Below are positions 19,881 to 28,497 of a stretch of 61,141 nucleotides of DNA, piece by piece. This DNA comes from Verrucomicrobiales bacterium (GTDB lineage Bacteria; Verrucomicrobiota; Verrucomicrobiia; Limisphaerales; CAIMTB01), in NCBI GenBank assembly GCA_016795425.1, contig JAEUHG010000047.1, positions 1-61,141 of the forward strand, given 5' to 3'. The notes under the pieces were generated by a model, which searched no databases, was not told where the DNA came from, and saw only the letters and a program-made list of their open reading frames with translations. How positions within the stretch are numbered: position 1 is the stretch's first letter; each line of letters starts with the position of its first letter. A program made the position numbers and the translations under genes.

Positions 19881-21854
19881 CTACTTCTTCTTCTCGTCGA
19901 CGATCTCCGCGTCGATCACGGTGTCGTCCTTCTTGGCGCCCCCTTCGTTACCGGCCGACTTCGGCCCAGCTCCTGATGCGCCACCGCCGGCACCAGGTCC
20001 GCCCGCGTCGGGACCACCTCCGGGCCCCGCGCCTGCGGCCTGACCGGCAGCCTTGTAAATCTCCTCCGACGCTGCCTGCCACGCCTGGTTCAGACGTTCG
20101 TTAGCCTTGCGGATCGCCTCGCCATCGCTGCCCTTCAACGCCTCCTTGACGTCCTTCACCGCCGCTTCGATGGCCGACTTCCGCGCCTCGGGAAGTTTGT
20201 CGCCGCTCTCACGAAGCATCTTCTCGGTCCGATACACCGAGTTGTCCGCTTCGTTCCGCTGCTCCACCTCTTCGCGGCGCTTCTTGTCGTCGTCGGCGTG
20301 GGCCTCCGCGTCGCGGCGCATCCGTTCCACTTCATCCTTCGACAATCCCGAGGACGCCGTGATGGTGATCTTCTGCTCCTTGCCCGTCCCAAGGTCCTTG
20401 GCCGAGACATGCAGGATGCCGTTGGCGTCAATGTCGAAGGTCACTTCGATCTGCGGCACGCCGCGCGGCGCCGGAGGGATGTCCGTCAGCTGAAACTTCC
20501 CGATCGTCTTGTTGTCCCTCGAAAACTGGCGTTCGCCCTGGAGCACATGGATCTCAACCCCCGGCTGATTGTCACTGGCCGTAGAGAAGATTTCCGATTT
20601 GCGGGTCGGGATCGTGGTGTTGCGCTCGATCAACCGCGTGAACACTCCGCCCAACGTCTCGATGCCGAGCGACAGCGGTGTCACGTCGAGCAGCAGCACA
20701 TCCTTGACCTCACCCTTCAGCACACCGCCCTGAATGGCTGCGCCGATCGCCACCACCTCGTCCGGATTGACGCCCTGATGCGGCGCCTTGTTGACAAGGC
20801 CCCGCGCCGTCTCGACCACCCGCGGCATGCGCGTCATCCCACCGACCAACACCAACTCGTTGATCTTGTCCGTGGTGACTCCGGCGTCCTTCAGACAGTT
20901 GCGAACCGGGACGACCGTGCGCTCGAAAAGATCATCGCAAAGCTGCTCCATTCTCGACCGGCTCAGGGTCTTCTGAATGTGCTTCGGCCCGCTGGAATCG
21001 GCCGTGATGAACGGCAGATTGATTTCGTACTGCTGCGACGAACTCAGGGCGATCTTGGCCTTCTCCGCCTCCTCCTTGATGCGCTGCAACGCATCGGGCT
21101 GACGGCGCAGATCCATCCCGTTGTCCCGCTTGAATTCGTCGAGGATCCAATCGATCAGGCGGTTGTCCCAATCGTCACCGCCGAGATGGGTGTCGCCATT
21201 CGTCGCCTTGACCTCGAACACCCCATCGCCAATCTCAAGAACAGAGATGTCGAAGGTGCCACCCCCAAGGTCGTACACCGCGATCAACTCGTCCTTCTTC
21301 TTGTCGAGCCCGTAGGCCAACGAAGCTGCGGTCGGCTCATTGATGATGCGCAGCACTTCCAGACCCGCGATGCGGCCCGCGTCCTTGGTGGCTTGCCGCT
21401 GGGAATCGTTGAAGTACGCCGGCACCGTGATCACCGCCTGGGTGATCGTCTCGCCCAAACGCATCTCGGCGTCAGCCTTCAACTTGGCCAACACCATCGC
21501 GGAAATCTCAGGCGGGCTATACCGCTTGGTCTCGCCTCCCACCTCCACCTCGACATGCGCGTCGCCGTTAGCCGCCTCCACCACCTTGTAGGGCACCCGC
21601 TTGATCTCCTCCTGGATCTCGGAGAATTTGCGGCCCATGAACCGCTTGATGGAGTAAATCGTGTTTCGAGGGTTGGTCACTCCCTGGCGTTTCGCCGCCT
21701 CACCCACAATCCGCTCGCCGGTCTTTGTAAAGGCAACCACCGAGGGAGTCGTCCGCCGACCTTCGGAGTTTTCCAGAACCAACGGCTCCCCGGCTTCCAT
21801 GACCGCCATGCAGGAGTTCGTCGTTCCCAAATCGATGCCTAAGACTTTGGCCAT
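19881..21854 (-). CDS. dnaK: Chaperone DnaK (Hsp70)
   Basis: A 657-residue Hsp70. The ATPase domain starts with [10 protein letters not shown] and contains [15 protein letters not shown] and the [18 protein letters not shown] phosphate loop. The linker [19 protein letters not shown] leads to the substrate-binding domain. The tail is unusually rich in glycine, alanine and proline before the charged end ([15 protein letters not shown]). dnaJ and grpE are not in the window. It is the first gene of the minus-strand set dnaK-groS-groL and is divergent from tolQ; its upstream region is an A+T-rich island. Confidence 0.98.
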   Translation of the reverse strand: MAKVLGIDLGTTNSCMAVMEAGEPLVLENSEGRRTTPSVVAFTKTGERIVGEAAKRQGVTNPRNTIYSIKRFMGRKFSEIQEEIKRVPYKVVEAANGDAHVEVEVGGETKRYSPPEISAMVLAKLKADAEMRLGETITQAVITVPAYFNDSQRQATKDAGRIAGLEVLRIINEPTAASLAYGLDKKKDELIAVYDLGGGTFDISVLEIGDGVFEVKATNGDTHLGGDDWDNRLIDWILDEFKRDNGMDLRRQPDALQRIKEEAEKAKIALSSSQQYEINLPFITADSSGPKHIQKTLSRSRMEQLCDDLFERTVVPVRNCLKDAGVTTDKINELVLVGGMTRMPRVVETARGLVNKAPHQGVNPDEVVAIGAAIQGGVLKGEVKDVLLLDVTPLSLGIETLGGVFTRLIERNTTIPTRKSEIFSTASDNQPGVEIHVLQGERQFSRDNKTIGKFQLTDIPPAPRGVPQIEVTFDIDANGILHVSAKDLGTGKEQKITITASSGLSKDEVERMRRDAEAHADDDKKRREEVEQRNEADNSVYRTEKMLRESGDKLPEARKSAIEAAVKDVKEALKGSDGEAIRKANERLNQAWQAASEEIYKAAGQAAGAGPGGGPDAGGPGAGGGASGAGPKSAGNEGGAKKDDTVIDAEIVDEKKK

Positions 21855-21893
21855 ACCTGTTCCTCCCCCTCAGCAATAACCGCGCCAGTACGC

Positions 21894-21942
21894 ATTTCTT
21901 AGATAACCCATTTCAAATGAGAAATTTAGAGAATTTAAGAAA
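21894..21942 (-). promoter_or_regulatory. A+T-rich palindromic island upstream of dnaK
   Basis: In a strongly G+C-rich window this 50-base stretch is mostly A and T and lies 40-90 bases before the dnaK start, where its promoter should be. It holds nested inverted repeats: TTTCTTA (21895-21901) with TAAGAAA (21936-21942), CATTT-C-AAATG (21909-21919), and AAATT (21922-21926) with AATTT (21932-21936). It does not match CIRCE. A promoter with an operator for heat-shock control is the natural reading, but no confident -35/-10 pair was identified. Confidence 0.5.
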
Positions 21943-21964
21943 CCCTATCCCGCGCCCACCCAGG

Positions 21965-22120
21965 CCAAGGTGGCACACTTAAAGAGACACCTTGGCACAT
22001 GTCGCACCTTGAGGTGCGCCCTGTGGCGCGCCTTCTTTCTCGGGCCTCCCAGGCGCCTCTGAAATTGGTCCACGCAACCAACTATCGCGTTAACGCCGCG
22101 TTCTCACGAAGTGAACTTCG
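21965..22120 (+). promoter_or_regulatory. Cluster of palindromes upstream of tolQ
   Basis: The leader of the tol operon holds several dyads in a row: CCAAGGTG/CACCTTGG (21965-21972 with 21988-21995), CGCACCT-TG-AGGTGCG (22003-22018), GCGCC-CTGT-GGCGC (22016-22029, overlapping the previous stem and followed by TTCTTTCT), the 10-base palindrome GCGTTAACGC (22087-22096), and CGAAGT-GA-ACTTCG (22107-22120). Two of the stems share bases and so exclude each other. This could be an attenuator-like leader, terminators for read-through, or protein sites; none is proven. Confidence 0.4.
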
Positions 22121-22190
22121 GAAAAGGCTTTGACCTCAACTGCTTGTAGTCTTACACCCGGCGTAGGCCATTTGTCGTGGCTCGCCCGTG

Positions 22191-22934
22191 ATGCACCTTG
22201 CCTTTCAAAGCCTGTTAGCCCAGAGCAGCTTGCTCGATAACTACCACCGAGCCACGCTGGAAGGGAAACTGGTCATTGGAATCCTGATGGTGTTTTCCAT
22301 GTTCGCCTGGTCGGTGATGGCTTCCAAAGCTCTCCAGATGCGTCGCGCGCGGCGGTTGAACGCATTGTTCCGCGAGGAGTACCGGCGCCAGAAGAGCGTC
22401 ATCGAAATTCACGAACGGCGAGTCAAAGTGGAGGGTTGTCCGCTGTTTGTCGTCTATGAGGATGGATGCCTCGAACTTGCCCAGCACCTCCGCCGTGGCC
22501 CCGCGCCAACCTCCCCGGTGGATCTCAGCCTCAAAGCCATGGAACTCGTCAAGGGCGCCCTGGAACGTAGCGTGGCCCGCGAAGCGCTGCGGCTGGAGGC
22601 GGGACTTATTCTGCTGGCGATCGCTGTCAGCGGAGCGCCGTTCCTCGGGCTGCTGGGAACGGTCTGGGGCGTCATGGACGCCTTCGGCGGAGTTGCCGCC
22701 GGCAATATGGGCTCCGCTACCCTCCAGATGATGGCCCCCGGCGTGGCCGGCGCCCTCATTACCACCGTCGCTGGGCTCATGGTCGCCATCCCCTCGATGT
22801 TCGGATATAACTGGCTCGTCCATACCCTTCGGGTTCTCACCGTGGAAATGGACAACTTCGCCCAGGAACTCGCGGCCCGCATGGAAGTGGAGTTCCTCGA
22901 GGATTCCCGCGCCTCCGACCGCGCCACCGCCTGA
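22191..22934 (+). CDS. tolQ: TolQ/ExbB proton channel protein
   Basis: A 247-residue inner-membrane subunit of the Tol-Pal energy module. It couples proton flow to TolA and so to outer-membrane constriction at division. One membrane segment lies near residues 22-45 (LVIGILMVFSMFAWSVMAS) and two more in the MotA/ExbB domain, with the family motif FLGLLGTVWGVMDAF followed by MAPGVAGALITTVAGL. The ATG at 22191 is preferred to the GTG one codon earlier; no good ribosome site precedes either. It starts a five-gene tol-pal operon, with tolR 6 bases after its stop. Confidence 0.93.
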   Translation: MHLAFQSLLAQSSLLDNYHRATLEGKLVIGILMVFSMFAWSVMASKALQMRRARRLNALFREEYRRQKSVIEIHERRVKVEGCPLFVVYEDGCLELAQHLRRGPAPTSPVDLSLKAMELVKGALERSVAREALRLEAGLILLAIAVSGAPFLGLLGTVWGVMDAFGGVAAGNMGSATLQMMAPGVAGALITTVAGLMVAIPSMFGYNWLVHTLRVLTVEMDNFAQELAARMEVEFLEDSRASDRATA

Positions 22935-22940
22935 TCCGAC

Positions 22941-23357
22941 ATGCGCCGATTTTCCCAGAAGAATGCGCTGGTGACGTTGGCAGACATCAACGTCACCCCC
23001 CTGCTCGACCTGGCGTTCGTGCTGCTCATCATCTTTGTCATCACCACCCCGCTGCTCGAACAGAGCATGCAACTGGACCTTCCGCGCGGCGGGCGTCCCG
23101 ATCAGTTCCGGCTCGAACGGCGTGACATCAAAACCGTCCATGTCAGTGCCGAGGGCCGCTACCAAATCGGCCAAAGTCCGATGACCCTCGAAGAAATCGA
23201 ACGAACACTGGTGGGCGAATTCCAACGAAACCCCAAGCTCGTCGTCGATATTCGGGCGGATCGGCGCGTTTCTTGGGAACACGTTTCCGCCCTGTTCGAT
23301 CGGTGCGGAAAACACGGCATCACAAGAGTCCGTGCCATCACCTTCCCGGAACGATGA
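22941..23357 (+). CDS. tolR: TolR/ExbD biopolymer transport protein
   Basis: A 138-residue partner of TolQ with one N-terminal membrane helix. The proton-carrying aspartate is D23 in INVTPLLDLAFVLLIIF, the ExbD/TolR signature. The periplasmic part is a small alpha/beta domain ending DRCGKHGITRVRAITFPE. The gene overlaps the next start by 4 bases (ATGA), a sign of coupled translation within the tol operon. Confidence 0.93.
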   Translation: MRRFSQKNALVTLADINVTPLLDLAFVLLIIFVITTPLLEQSMQLDLPRGGRPDQFRLERRDIKTVHVSAEGRYQIGQSPMTLEEIERTLVGEFQRNPKLVVDIRADRRVSWEHVSALFDRCGKHGITRVRAITFPER

Positions 23358-24385
23358 CCCTCAGGCTCCAAACTCGGTGCCTTCTCTCGTCCGCGGCCGC
23401 TCATGTCGGCCTCATTCTTCTTCTCTTCTTGGCCCCGGCGTTTCGCAATCACCGCCCTGATGACCTCGGCAACGGCGCCATCATGGAGATGATCCCCGGG
23501 GAACTCATCGACGCCGCCCTCGCTCCCGGTCCTCCTCCCGGCCCTCCCGCTCCGGTCCCCCAATCCCAGCCGGCGGCGGAGGAAATCAAGGCCGATCCAC
23601 CGCCACCCGTGGAACGCGATACGCCACCGCCGGCCATCGAACGCACTCCGGAACCCGAAAAGGAGGAGACTCCTGAGCCTCCCAGGAAATCTCCCCCTAA
23701 GGATGCCGAGGAGGTGCGATTCAAGGATCTTCCCAAAGCGAACTCCCCCGGCTTCACCCTCCCATCGGTCCGCAAGGACGAGAAGAAACCCGAAAAGACG
23801 CCTCCCAAGGAAAAACCGAAATTCGACCTCGCCAAAGCGAAACCCGTCGAGGATAGCGGGCGCAATAAGTTCATTCGTGCCGATTCCAAACCCAACCCGG
23901 CACCCGCAGCCCCCGTCGAGGATCCTCATCGCGTCCGCGCCCGGCAACTGGCCGGCTCTCTCGCCAACGCCGCCGGTTCCCTCCAGCAATCGGCCGGAGG
24001 CCGCAGCTCTATCAAGATCGAGGTCGGGATCGCCGGGACCGGTGGTGGGGGAGGCGGCGGAGGAGGTGGTGGGGGTGGAGGCGGGGGCGCCGGCTCTGCC
24101 AATGCGTGGTACATCCGAAACGCCTATCACAGCGCGTGGGTCATCCCTCAAAACGTCTCCGATGATCTCGCAACTGTGGATGTGGAAGTCACCATCCGCC
24201 GCGACGGCGCGGTGCTTTCGTCCCGGGTCAGCAAGAAATCCGGCATCAACGCACTGGATCGCTCGGTCGAGGATGCCATCCGCCGGGTGAAACAAATCAC
24301 TCCCTTCGAACCGTTCTCCGATCCGAAGACCGAACAACTCACCTTTTCCATCGGCTTCAATCTGCGCGCCCGCCGTCAACTCTGA
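23354..24385 (+). CDS. tolA: TolA/TonB-like energy transducer
   Basis: A 343-residue protein spanning the periplasm. A membrane helix at about residues 10-30 anchors it to TolQR. A long region rich in Pro, Glu and Lys follows (many PPP, KPEK and EKEE segments). Then come an uninterrupted glycine run of more than a dozen residues, written with mixed codons, and a C-terminal TonB/TolA-type domain with AYHSAWVIPQNVSDDLATVDVE-like strands and RDGAVLSSRVSKKSGI. In the operon this position is TolA. The ATG overlaps the tolR stop, and its own stop shares a base with the tolB start. Confidence 0.85.
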   Translation: MTLRLQTRCLLSSAAAHVGLILLLFLAPAFRNHRPDDLGNGAIMEMIPGELIDAALAPGPPPGPPAPVPQSQPAAEEIKADPPPPVERDTPPPAIERTPEPEKEETPEPPRKSPPKDAEEVRFKDLPKANSPGFTLPSVRKDEKKPEKTPPKEKPKFDLAKAKPVEDSGRNKFIRADSKPNPAPAAPVEDPHRVRARQLAGSLANAAGSLQQSAGGRSSIKIEVGIAGTGGGGGGGGGGGGGGGGAGSANAWYIRNAYHSAWVIPQNVSDDLATVDVEVTIRRDGAVLSSRVSKKSGINALDRSVEDAIRRVKQITPFEPFSDPKTEQLTFSIGFNLRARRQL

Positions 24386-25566
24386 TGAGCTCCGGAAATT
24401 TCCCCCCCTCCTTCACCCGCCGCCAGTGGCTCGCCCTCTGCGGTGCGGCCCTGCCGGCCGCTGCCCTCGGGCAGAATCGCATCGACATCGAGAAATTCGG
24501 CGGCCCCGCCCCGATACCGCTGGCTGTCGTCGGCTACTCCGGCGAGGTCAATGATGCCCTGCGATTCGATCTTGAGGTGGCCGGCTGCAAAATGGTCGGA
24601 GAATCCGAAGCCAGTTTCGTGCTCAACGGTTCCAACGGCGCCCAAGTGGAAGGCCGGCTGCGGGACCGCGCCGGCACCACTCTCCTCGGCCGCGCCTACA
24701 ACCGCGGAACCCCCCGCCAACAAGCCCATGCGCTCGCCGACGACGTCATCAAGGCCCTCGGTGGACAAGGCATCGCGCAGACGCGCATCGCCTTCAAATG
24801 CGAAGTCACCCAAGGCAAGTCGGAGATCTACGTCGCTGATTATGACGGCCATGACGCGCGCAAAATCACCAGCGACGGCGCCATCGTGGCGGCGCCCACT
24901 TGGATTCCCGGCAAACTTGCGCTGCTCTACACCTCCTACCGTCTGGGAAACCCGGACATCTTCGTCCACGACCTCGGCTCCGGTTCCCGTCGCCCCTTCT
25001 CGCGCCGTGCCGGCCTCAACACCTCGGCCGCCGTGTCCCCGGATGGCCAGCGGGTGGCTATGATTCTCAGCAAGGACGGCAGCCCGAATCTTTATGTCAG
25101 TCGCATGGACGGCTCGGGCCTGACCCGACTCACGGACAATCGCCAGGGAGACTCCTCGCCATGCTGGTCGCCGGACGGTGATACGATCTGTTTTTCATCG
25201 AGAACCGGCGGACCTTCCACGCTCTACACCGTTCCCGCGTCGGGAGGTCCTGCCCGGCGCCTGCGGCTGGTCGGCGCCTCCAATGGAACCGAGCCGGACT
25301 GGTCGCCCGACGGCAAGACCATCGTGTTCACCACCCAGAGCGGGGGCCGCTTCGAGGTGTGCGTCGTGCCCGCCGGCGGCGGCGAGGTGACCCGTCTGGC
25401 GCCCGGCGAAGACCCGGTCTGGGCCCCGAATTCGCGAACGGTTATCTGCGCACGCCGCGCGGGCAGTGGCGTGCGGGTCCTGTCTCTGCTTGACGTGCCC
25501 ACCCGCCAAACGAAGGATTTGCCGCGGCTAACGGGAAGCTGTTCACAGCCTACTTGGGCGCGGTAA
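24385..25566 (+). CDS. tolB: Tol-Pal system protein TolB
   Basis: A 393-residue periplasmic protein: an N-terminal alpha/beta domain, then a six-bladed PD40 propeller with repeated SPDGQRVAMILSKDG, SPCWSPDGDTICFSS and EPDWSPDGKTIVFTT units. TolB binds Pal and TolA. The N terminus reads SFTRRQWLALCGAALPAAALG, a twin-arginine-like export signal rather than a plain Sec signal, which is unusual for TolB. The start codon shares its A with the tolA stop (TGATG). tatA and tatC lie directly beyond pal. Confidence 0.92.
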   Translation: MSSGNFPPSFTRRQWLALCGAALPAAALGQNRIDIEKFGGPAPIPLAVVGYSGEVNDALRFDLEVAGCKMVGESEASFVLNGSNGAQVEGRLRDRAGTTLLGRAYNRGTPRQQAHALADDVIKALGGQGIAQTRIAFKCEVTQGKSEIYVADYDGHDARKITSDGAIVAAPTWIPGKLALLYTSYRLGNPDIFVHDLGSGSRRPFSRRAGLNTSAAVSPDGQRVAMILSKDGSPNLYVSRMDGSGLTRLTDNRQGDSSPCWSPDGDTICFSSRTGGPSTLYTVPASGGPARRLRLVGASNGTEPDWSPDGKTIVFTTQSGGRFEVCVVPAGGGEVTRLAPGEDPVWAPNSRTVICARRAGSGVRVLSLLDVPTRQTKDLPRLTGSCSQPTWAR

Positions 25567-25592
25567 CTCCCCCGATCCGACAAAGACCAACA

Positions 25593-26267
25593 ATGAAAAG
25601 TGCAATGTTCGCCAAGGCGCTCACCCTCACTGCGGCCCTGGCGATCGCGTTTACCCCTGGCTGCCGTCGCAAACCCAAGGAGCCGATCACCCCGCTCCCC
25701 TCCGCACGCACCGGCCAGCAGGGCATCACCAACCCACGTCCCGGGGGCCCCGGCGACCTCAGCGGAACCGATGCCGGCCGCGGACTCACCGATTCTTCGG
25801 GTCGACCCATTGGATCCGATCTCGGCGCGGGCGGCCAGAACGGGGCCGGAGGCATCAAGCCAGGTGACAATATCGGCTTGGATGGCGGCCCCTTGGACCG
25901 CACCCAATTCAACGAGGACCGCGCCCAATTCGCCGCCAACGTCGTCTATTTCGACTTCGACAGTGCGGTCATCAAGACCTCTGAAAAGAGCAAGCTTGCC
26001 GGCGTCGCCGAACATTTGAAGACCAACCCGAACCTTGCGGTGGAAGTGGAAGGCCATTGCGACGAACGCGGCACCGAGGAGTATAATCGGTCGCTCGGGG
26101 AACGCCGCGCCCTCGCCGCGCGTGAGGAATTGGCCCTCCTCGGCATTGATCCCAAGCGCGTCTACACCATCAGCTATGGCGAGGATCGCCCGGCTGTGGA
26201 TGGCCACAATGAAGACGCCTGGAGCAGGAATCGCCGCGGTGAGTTTGTGCTCCTCACCCCGCGTTGA
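25593..26267 (+). CDS. pal: Peptidoglycan-associated lipoprotein Pal
   Basis: A 224-residue outer-membrane lipoprotein that ties the outer membrane to peptidoglycan. The signal ends with a loose lipobox, FTPGC, with Cys24 as the lipidated residue. A glycine-rich linker of about 80 residues leads to an OmpA-like domain with VYFDFDSAVIKTSEKSKL and the peptidoglycan-binding signature GHCDERGTEEYNRSLGERRA. The ATG at 25593 was chosen because the longer frame from 25554 overlaps tolB and would bury the signal peptide. It is the last gene of the tol operon, 26 bases after tolB. Confidence 0.95.
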   Translation: MKSAMFAKALTLTAALAIAFTPGCRRKPKEPITPLPSARTGQQGITNPRPGGPGDLSGTDAGRGLTDSSGRPIGSDLGAGGQNGAGGIKPGDNIGLDGGPLDRTQFNEDRAQFAANVVYFDFDSAVIKTSEKSKLAGVAEHLKTNPNLAVEVEGHCDERGTEEYNRSLGERRALAAREELALLGIDPKRVYTISYGEDRPAVDGHNEDAWSRNRRGEFVLLTPR

Positions 26268-26310
26268 AGGCTGTTTCCTCCCTCCCAAACCTCTCCGCCC
26301 GCATCACCCA

Positions 26311-26347
26311 CCGAGGTTATTGGGCCTTTACTTGGCCCAAACCTCGG
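26311..26347 (+). terminator. Hairpin between pal and tatA
   Basis: CCGAGGTT then TGGGCC (26311-26326, with a two-base bulge) pairs with GGCCCAAACCTCGG (26334-26347) over a 7-base loop. It lies 44 bases after the pal stop and about 30 before tatA. There is no clear U-run, so it may be a weak terminator or an RNA-processing hairpin that separates tol-pal from tat expression. Confidence 0.45.
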
Positions 26348-26377
26348 CGATGCTCTCCCCAGAAAGGTTTTTAAATC

Positions 26378-26650
26378 ATGAATCCGAGTTTCCTGGCCTT
26401 CAATTTGGGCTGGGGCGAAATCGTCCTCATCCTCGTGGTCGTACTGCTTTTGTTCGGAGCCAAAAAGTTGCCGGAATTGGCTCGCGGACTGGGACAAGGA
26501 ATCAAGGAATTCAAGAAAGCGACCAAAGACGTTCAGGACGACCTCCAACGCGCCATGGAGGAGGAGCCTCCGCGTGACCCGCCCCGGAGGGTAGCGGAAA
26601 AGCCGCAGCCCACCGAGTCCACCGCCGGCGGCCCCACCCCCGCAGCCTGA
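26378..26650 (+). CDS. tatA: Sec-independent translocase TatA/E
   Basis: A 90-residue protein with one N-terminal membrane helix (about residues 11-27, [15 protein letters not shown]), then the amphipathic helix [20 protein letters not shown] and a charged, proline-rich tail. The FG at the helix boundary and the KKLPEL motif are diagnostic. TatA oligomers open the path for folded Tat substrates. Tat clients in this window could include the DUF1501 protein, the Gfo/Idh/MocA oxidoreductase and TolB, which carry RR-type signals. AAAGG lies 9 bases before the start. tatC follows by 29 bases. Confidence 0.95.
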   Translation: MNPSFLAFNLGWGEIVLILVVVLLLFGAKKLPELARGLGQGIKEFKKATKDVQDDLQRAMEEEPPRDPPRRVAEKPQPTESTAGGPTPAA

Positions 26651-26679
26651 TTTCCCAAGGCTGAACCGGTTTTTCATAC

Positions 26680-27702
26680 ATGGCCGAAGAGCCATTGCCA
26701 CCGCCCGAGGAGGTGTCGGACGAGGAAGGGGGTGGCCCAGTAAAACCATTCCTCGAGCATCTCGAGGATCTTCGCTGGACGCTGATCAAGGCGGTCAGTG
26801 CGGTCATCATTTCGATGATCGTCTGCCTCGTTGCGGGCAATAAGCTCGTCGAACTCCTTACCTTCCCGCTGCGCAAGGCCCAAAGCCTCAGCGACAGTGT
26901 TCAACATAACGCGCCGCTTCGCTTGGGTGCCGCCATCATCGGCAAGATCCCCATCTCCACCCTTTCGACCAACCTTTGGGGAACCTCCCCACCGCCAGCG
27001 TTCGAAATCGCACCGGTGTTGGTCGGCACCAATGTCGTTCTCGCCTTGGTGCCGGACACCAATGCCGTCGCGGGAAGCGGTTCCGGCATGGTTCTGCTGA
27101 AAAACTATAGCCCGATCGGCGGGTTCGCGGTCGCTCTCGAAATGGCGCTCTACGGCGGCCTCGCCCTTTCGGCGCCGTTCGTCATGTTCTTCATCGGCCA
27201 GTTCGTTCTGCCTGCCCTCAGGGTGCGTGAGAAACAGTTTCTTTACCGCGCCCTTGGCGTGGGTATCGGCCTTTTCGTGGCCGGCGTGGTCTTCTGCTAC
27301 TTCATCATCATGCAGGTCACCCTGCTTGCCACGGTTCAATTCTCCCAATGGCTGGGCTTCAGTGCCGACGAATGGAAAGCGGAGGATTACATCGATTTCG
27401 TGGTCAAAATGCTGCTCGCCGTCGGGCTCAGCTTCCAACTCCCCGTCATCCTGCTCACCCTGGTGAAGATTGGAATCCTCAGCTACCAGACGCTCTCTCG
27501 GCAACGTTCCTACTTCGTGGTCATCAACCTGGTGGCCTGCGCGTTTATCACACCTTCTGGTGACCCGGTCACCATGCTGCTACTCGCCGTTCCGGTTCAA
27601 TTGCTCTACGAGGTCAGCGTGTTCATCGCCTGGACCTGGTGGCGCAAGGAACAGAAGGAACTCGCCGCGCTCGAGTCCGGCGATCCAAGCGCCACCTCCT
27701 GA
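26680..27702 (+). CDS. tatC: Sec-independent translocase TatC, long form
   Basis: A 340-residue receptor for Tat signal peptides with six membrane spans. The cytoplasmic N-terminal motif FLEHLEDLRWTL (residues 24-35) includes the conserved Glu and the Leu-Arg pair that contact the twin arginines. Typical TatC is about 250 residues. Here an acidic, proline-rich N-terminal extension and roughly 70-80 extra residues in the first periplasmic loop (about 60-140) account for the excess. Later segments, including FYFIIMQ-like and FQLPVILLTLVKIGIL, look ordinary. It probably forms one operon with tatA and is convergent with ubiE. Confidence 0.94.
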   Translation: MAEEPLPPPEEVSDEEGGGPVKPFLEHLEDLRWTLIKAVSAVIISMIVCLVAGNKLVELLTFPLRKAQSLSDSVQHNAPLRLGAAIIGKIPISTLSTNLWGTSPPPAFEIAPVLVGTNVVLALVPDTNAVAGSGSGMVLLKNYSPIGGFAVALEMALYGGLALSAPFVMFFIGQFVLPALRVREKQFLYRALGVGIGLFVAGVVFCYFIIMQVTLLATVQFSQWLGFSADEWKAEDYIDFVVKMLLAVGLSFQLPVILLTLVKIGILSYQTLSRQRSYFVVINLVACAFITPSGDPVTMLLLAVPVQLLYEVSVFIAWTWWRKEQKELAALESGDPSATS

Positions 27703-27723
27703 GCCGGCTCCTGCGGTCCGTGG

Positions 27724-28485
27724 TCACGCTTCCGCCGACCTAACCCCTCGGTGGATCGTCATCACCCCTCCCAACAGCCGCCAAAAAACCACCTGCTCCC
27801 AGCCGGCCCGTTCCATGCGAGCCTGAATCTCTTCGGCCCCTGGATAGCGCTCCAAGGAGTCCAGGATGTACGCGTGCGTATCGCGATCGCCGCAGAAGAT
27901 CCGACCCAACCACGGCACCACGGTCTTCAGGTGGGTCAGGTACATCGCCCGCCACAACGCCTGCCTGGGTTTCCCGAAATCGAGAATCAACAATCGACCT
28001 CCCGGTTTGGCGACCCGCGCCAGTTCGGCCAGCCCCGCGTCGATGTCCTTAAGGTTGCGTAAACCATAGGCAATCGTCAGGAGATCGAACTGCCCGGGTC
28101 CAAACGGCAAGGCCAGAGCGTCGCCCTGAATGAACTCGGGATTCGCCGCCACCCCCTCCCGCCGCAATCCTCGTCGCCGCGCCACGGCCAACATCGCATC
28201 GCTGAAATCCAATCCAATCACCCGAACCCCGCGCCTCGCCAATCCCAAGGCGATATCGCCCGTCCCGCAACAGACGTCTAAAGCCCGTTCCCCCGCCTGA
28301 ACTCCCGCCACGTTAAGCATCCGCCGCTTCCACCAACGATGGAGACCGAAGCTCTGCAGGTCATTGATCAGATCGTAGCGCGGGGCAATCGTGGCGAACA
28401 AATCCTTCACCCCGGAGGCGCGATCTTCCCCTTCCTTATAGTACCGACTCCGCATGGTCGGCGCCGATGCTCTCGCCCGCGCCAC
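27724..28485 (-). CDS. ubiE: Demethylmenaquinone/ubiquinone methyltransferase UbiE/MenG
   Basis: A 253-residue SAM-dependent C-methyltransferase for the last step of menaquinone, or an early step of ubiquinone, synthesis. Family markers are FATIAPRYDLINDLQSFGLHRWWKR (in part), the SAM motif ALDVCCGTGDIALGLARRG, and ITIAYGLRNLKDI, near the UbiE signature. The C-terminal end is slightly diverged. The start may be the GTG at 28485 or the ATG at 28455, which would remove ten residues. Menaquinone is the more likely substrate in this group, so menG would be an equally valid name. It lies 12 bases from the DUF1501 gene. Confidence 0.92.
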   Translation of the reverse strand: MARARASAPTMRSRYYKEGEDRASGVKDLFATIAPRYDLINDLQSFGLHRWWKRRMLNVAGVQAGERALDVCCGTGDIALGLARRGVRVIGLDFSDAMLAVARRRGLRREGVAANPEFIQGDALALPFGPGQFDLLTIAYGLRNLKDIDAGLAELARVAKPGGRLLILDFGKPRQALWRAMYLTHLKTVVPWLGRIFCGDRDTHAYILDSLERYPGAEEIQARMERAGWEQVVFWRLLGGVMTIHRGVRSAEA

Positions 28486-28497
28486 CGTTTGACCAGC

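Noticed and set aside
20298..21842. 514-codon open frame opposite dnaK
   Set aside because: Antisense shadow of dnaK; DnaK itself is complete and unmistakable.
24045..24095. Glycine run in TolA as a simple-sequence expansion or frameshift hot spot
   Set aside because: The glycine codons are mixed (ggt, ggc, gga, ggg) and the frame is intact into a good TonB/TolA C-terminal domain.
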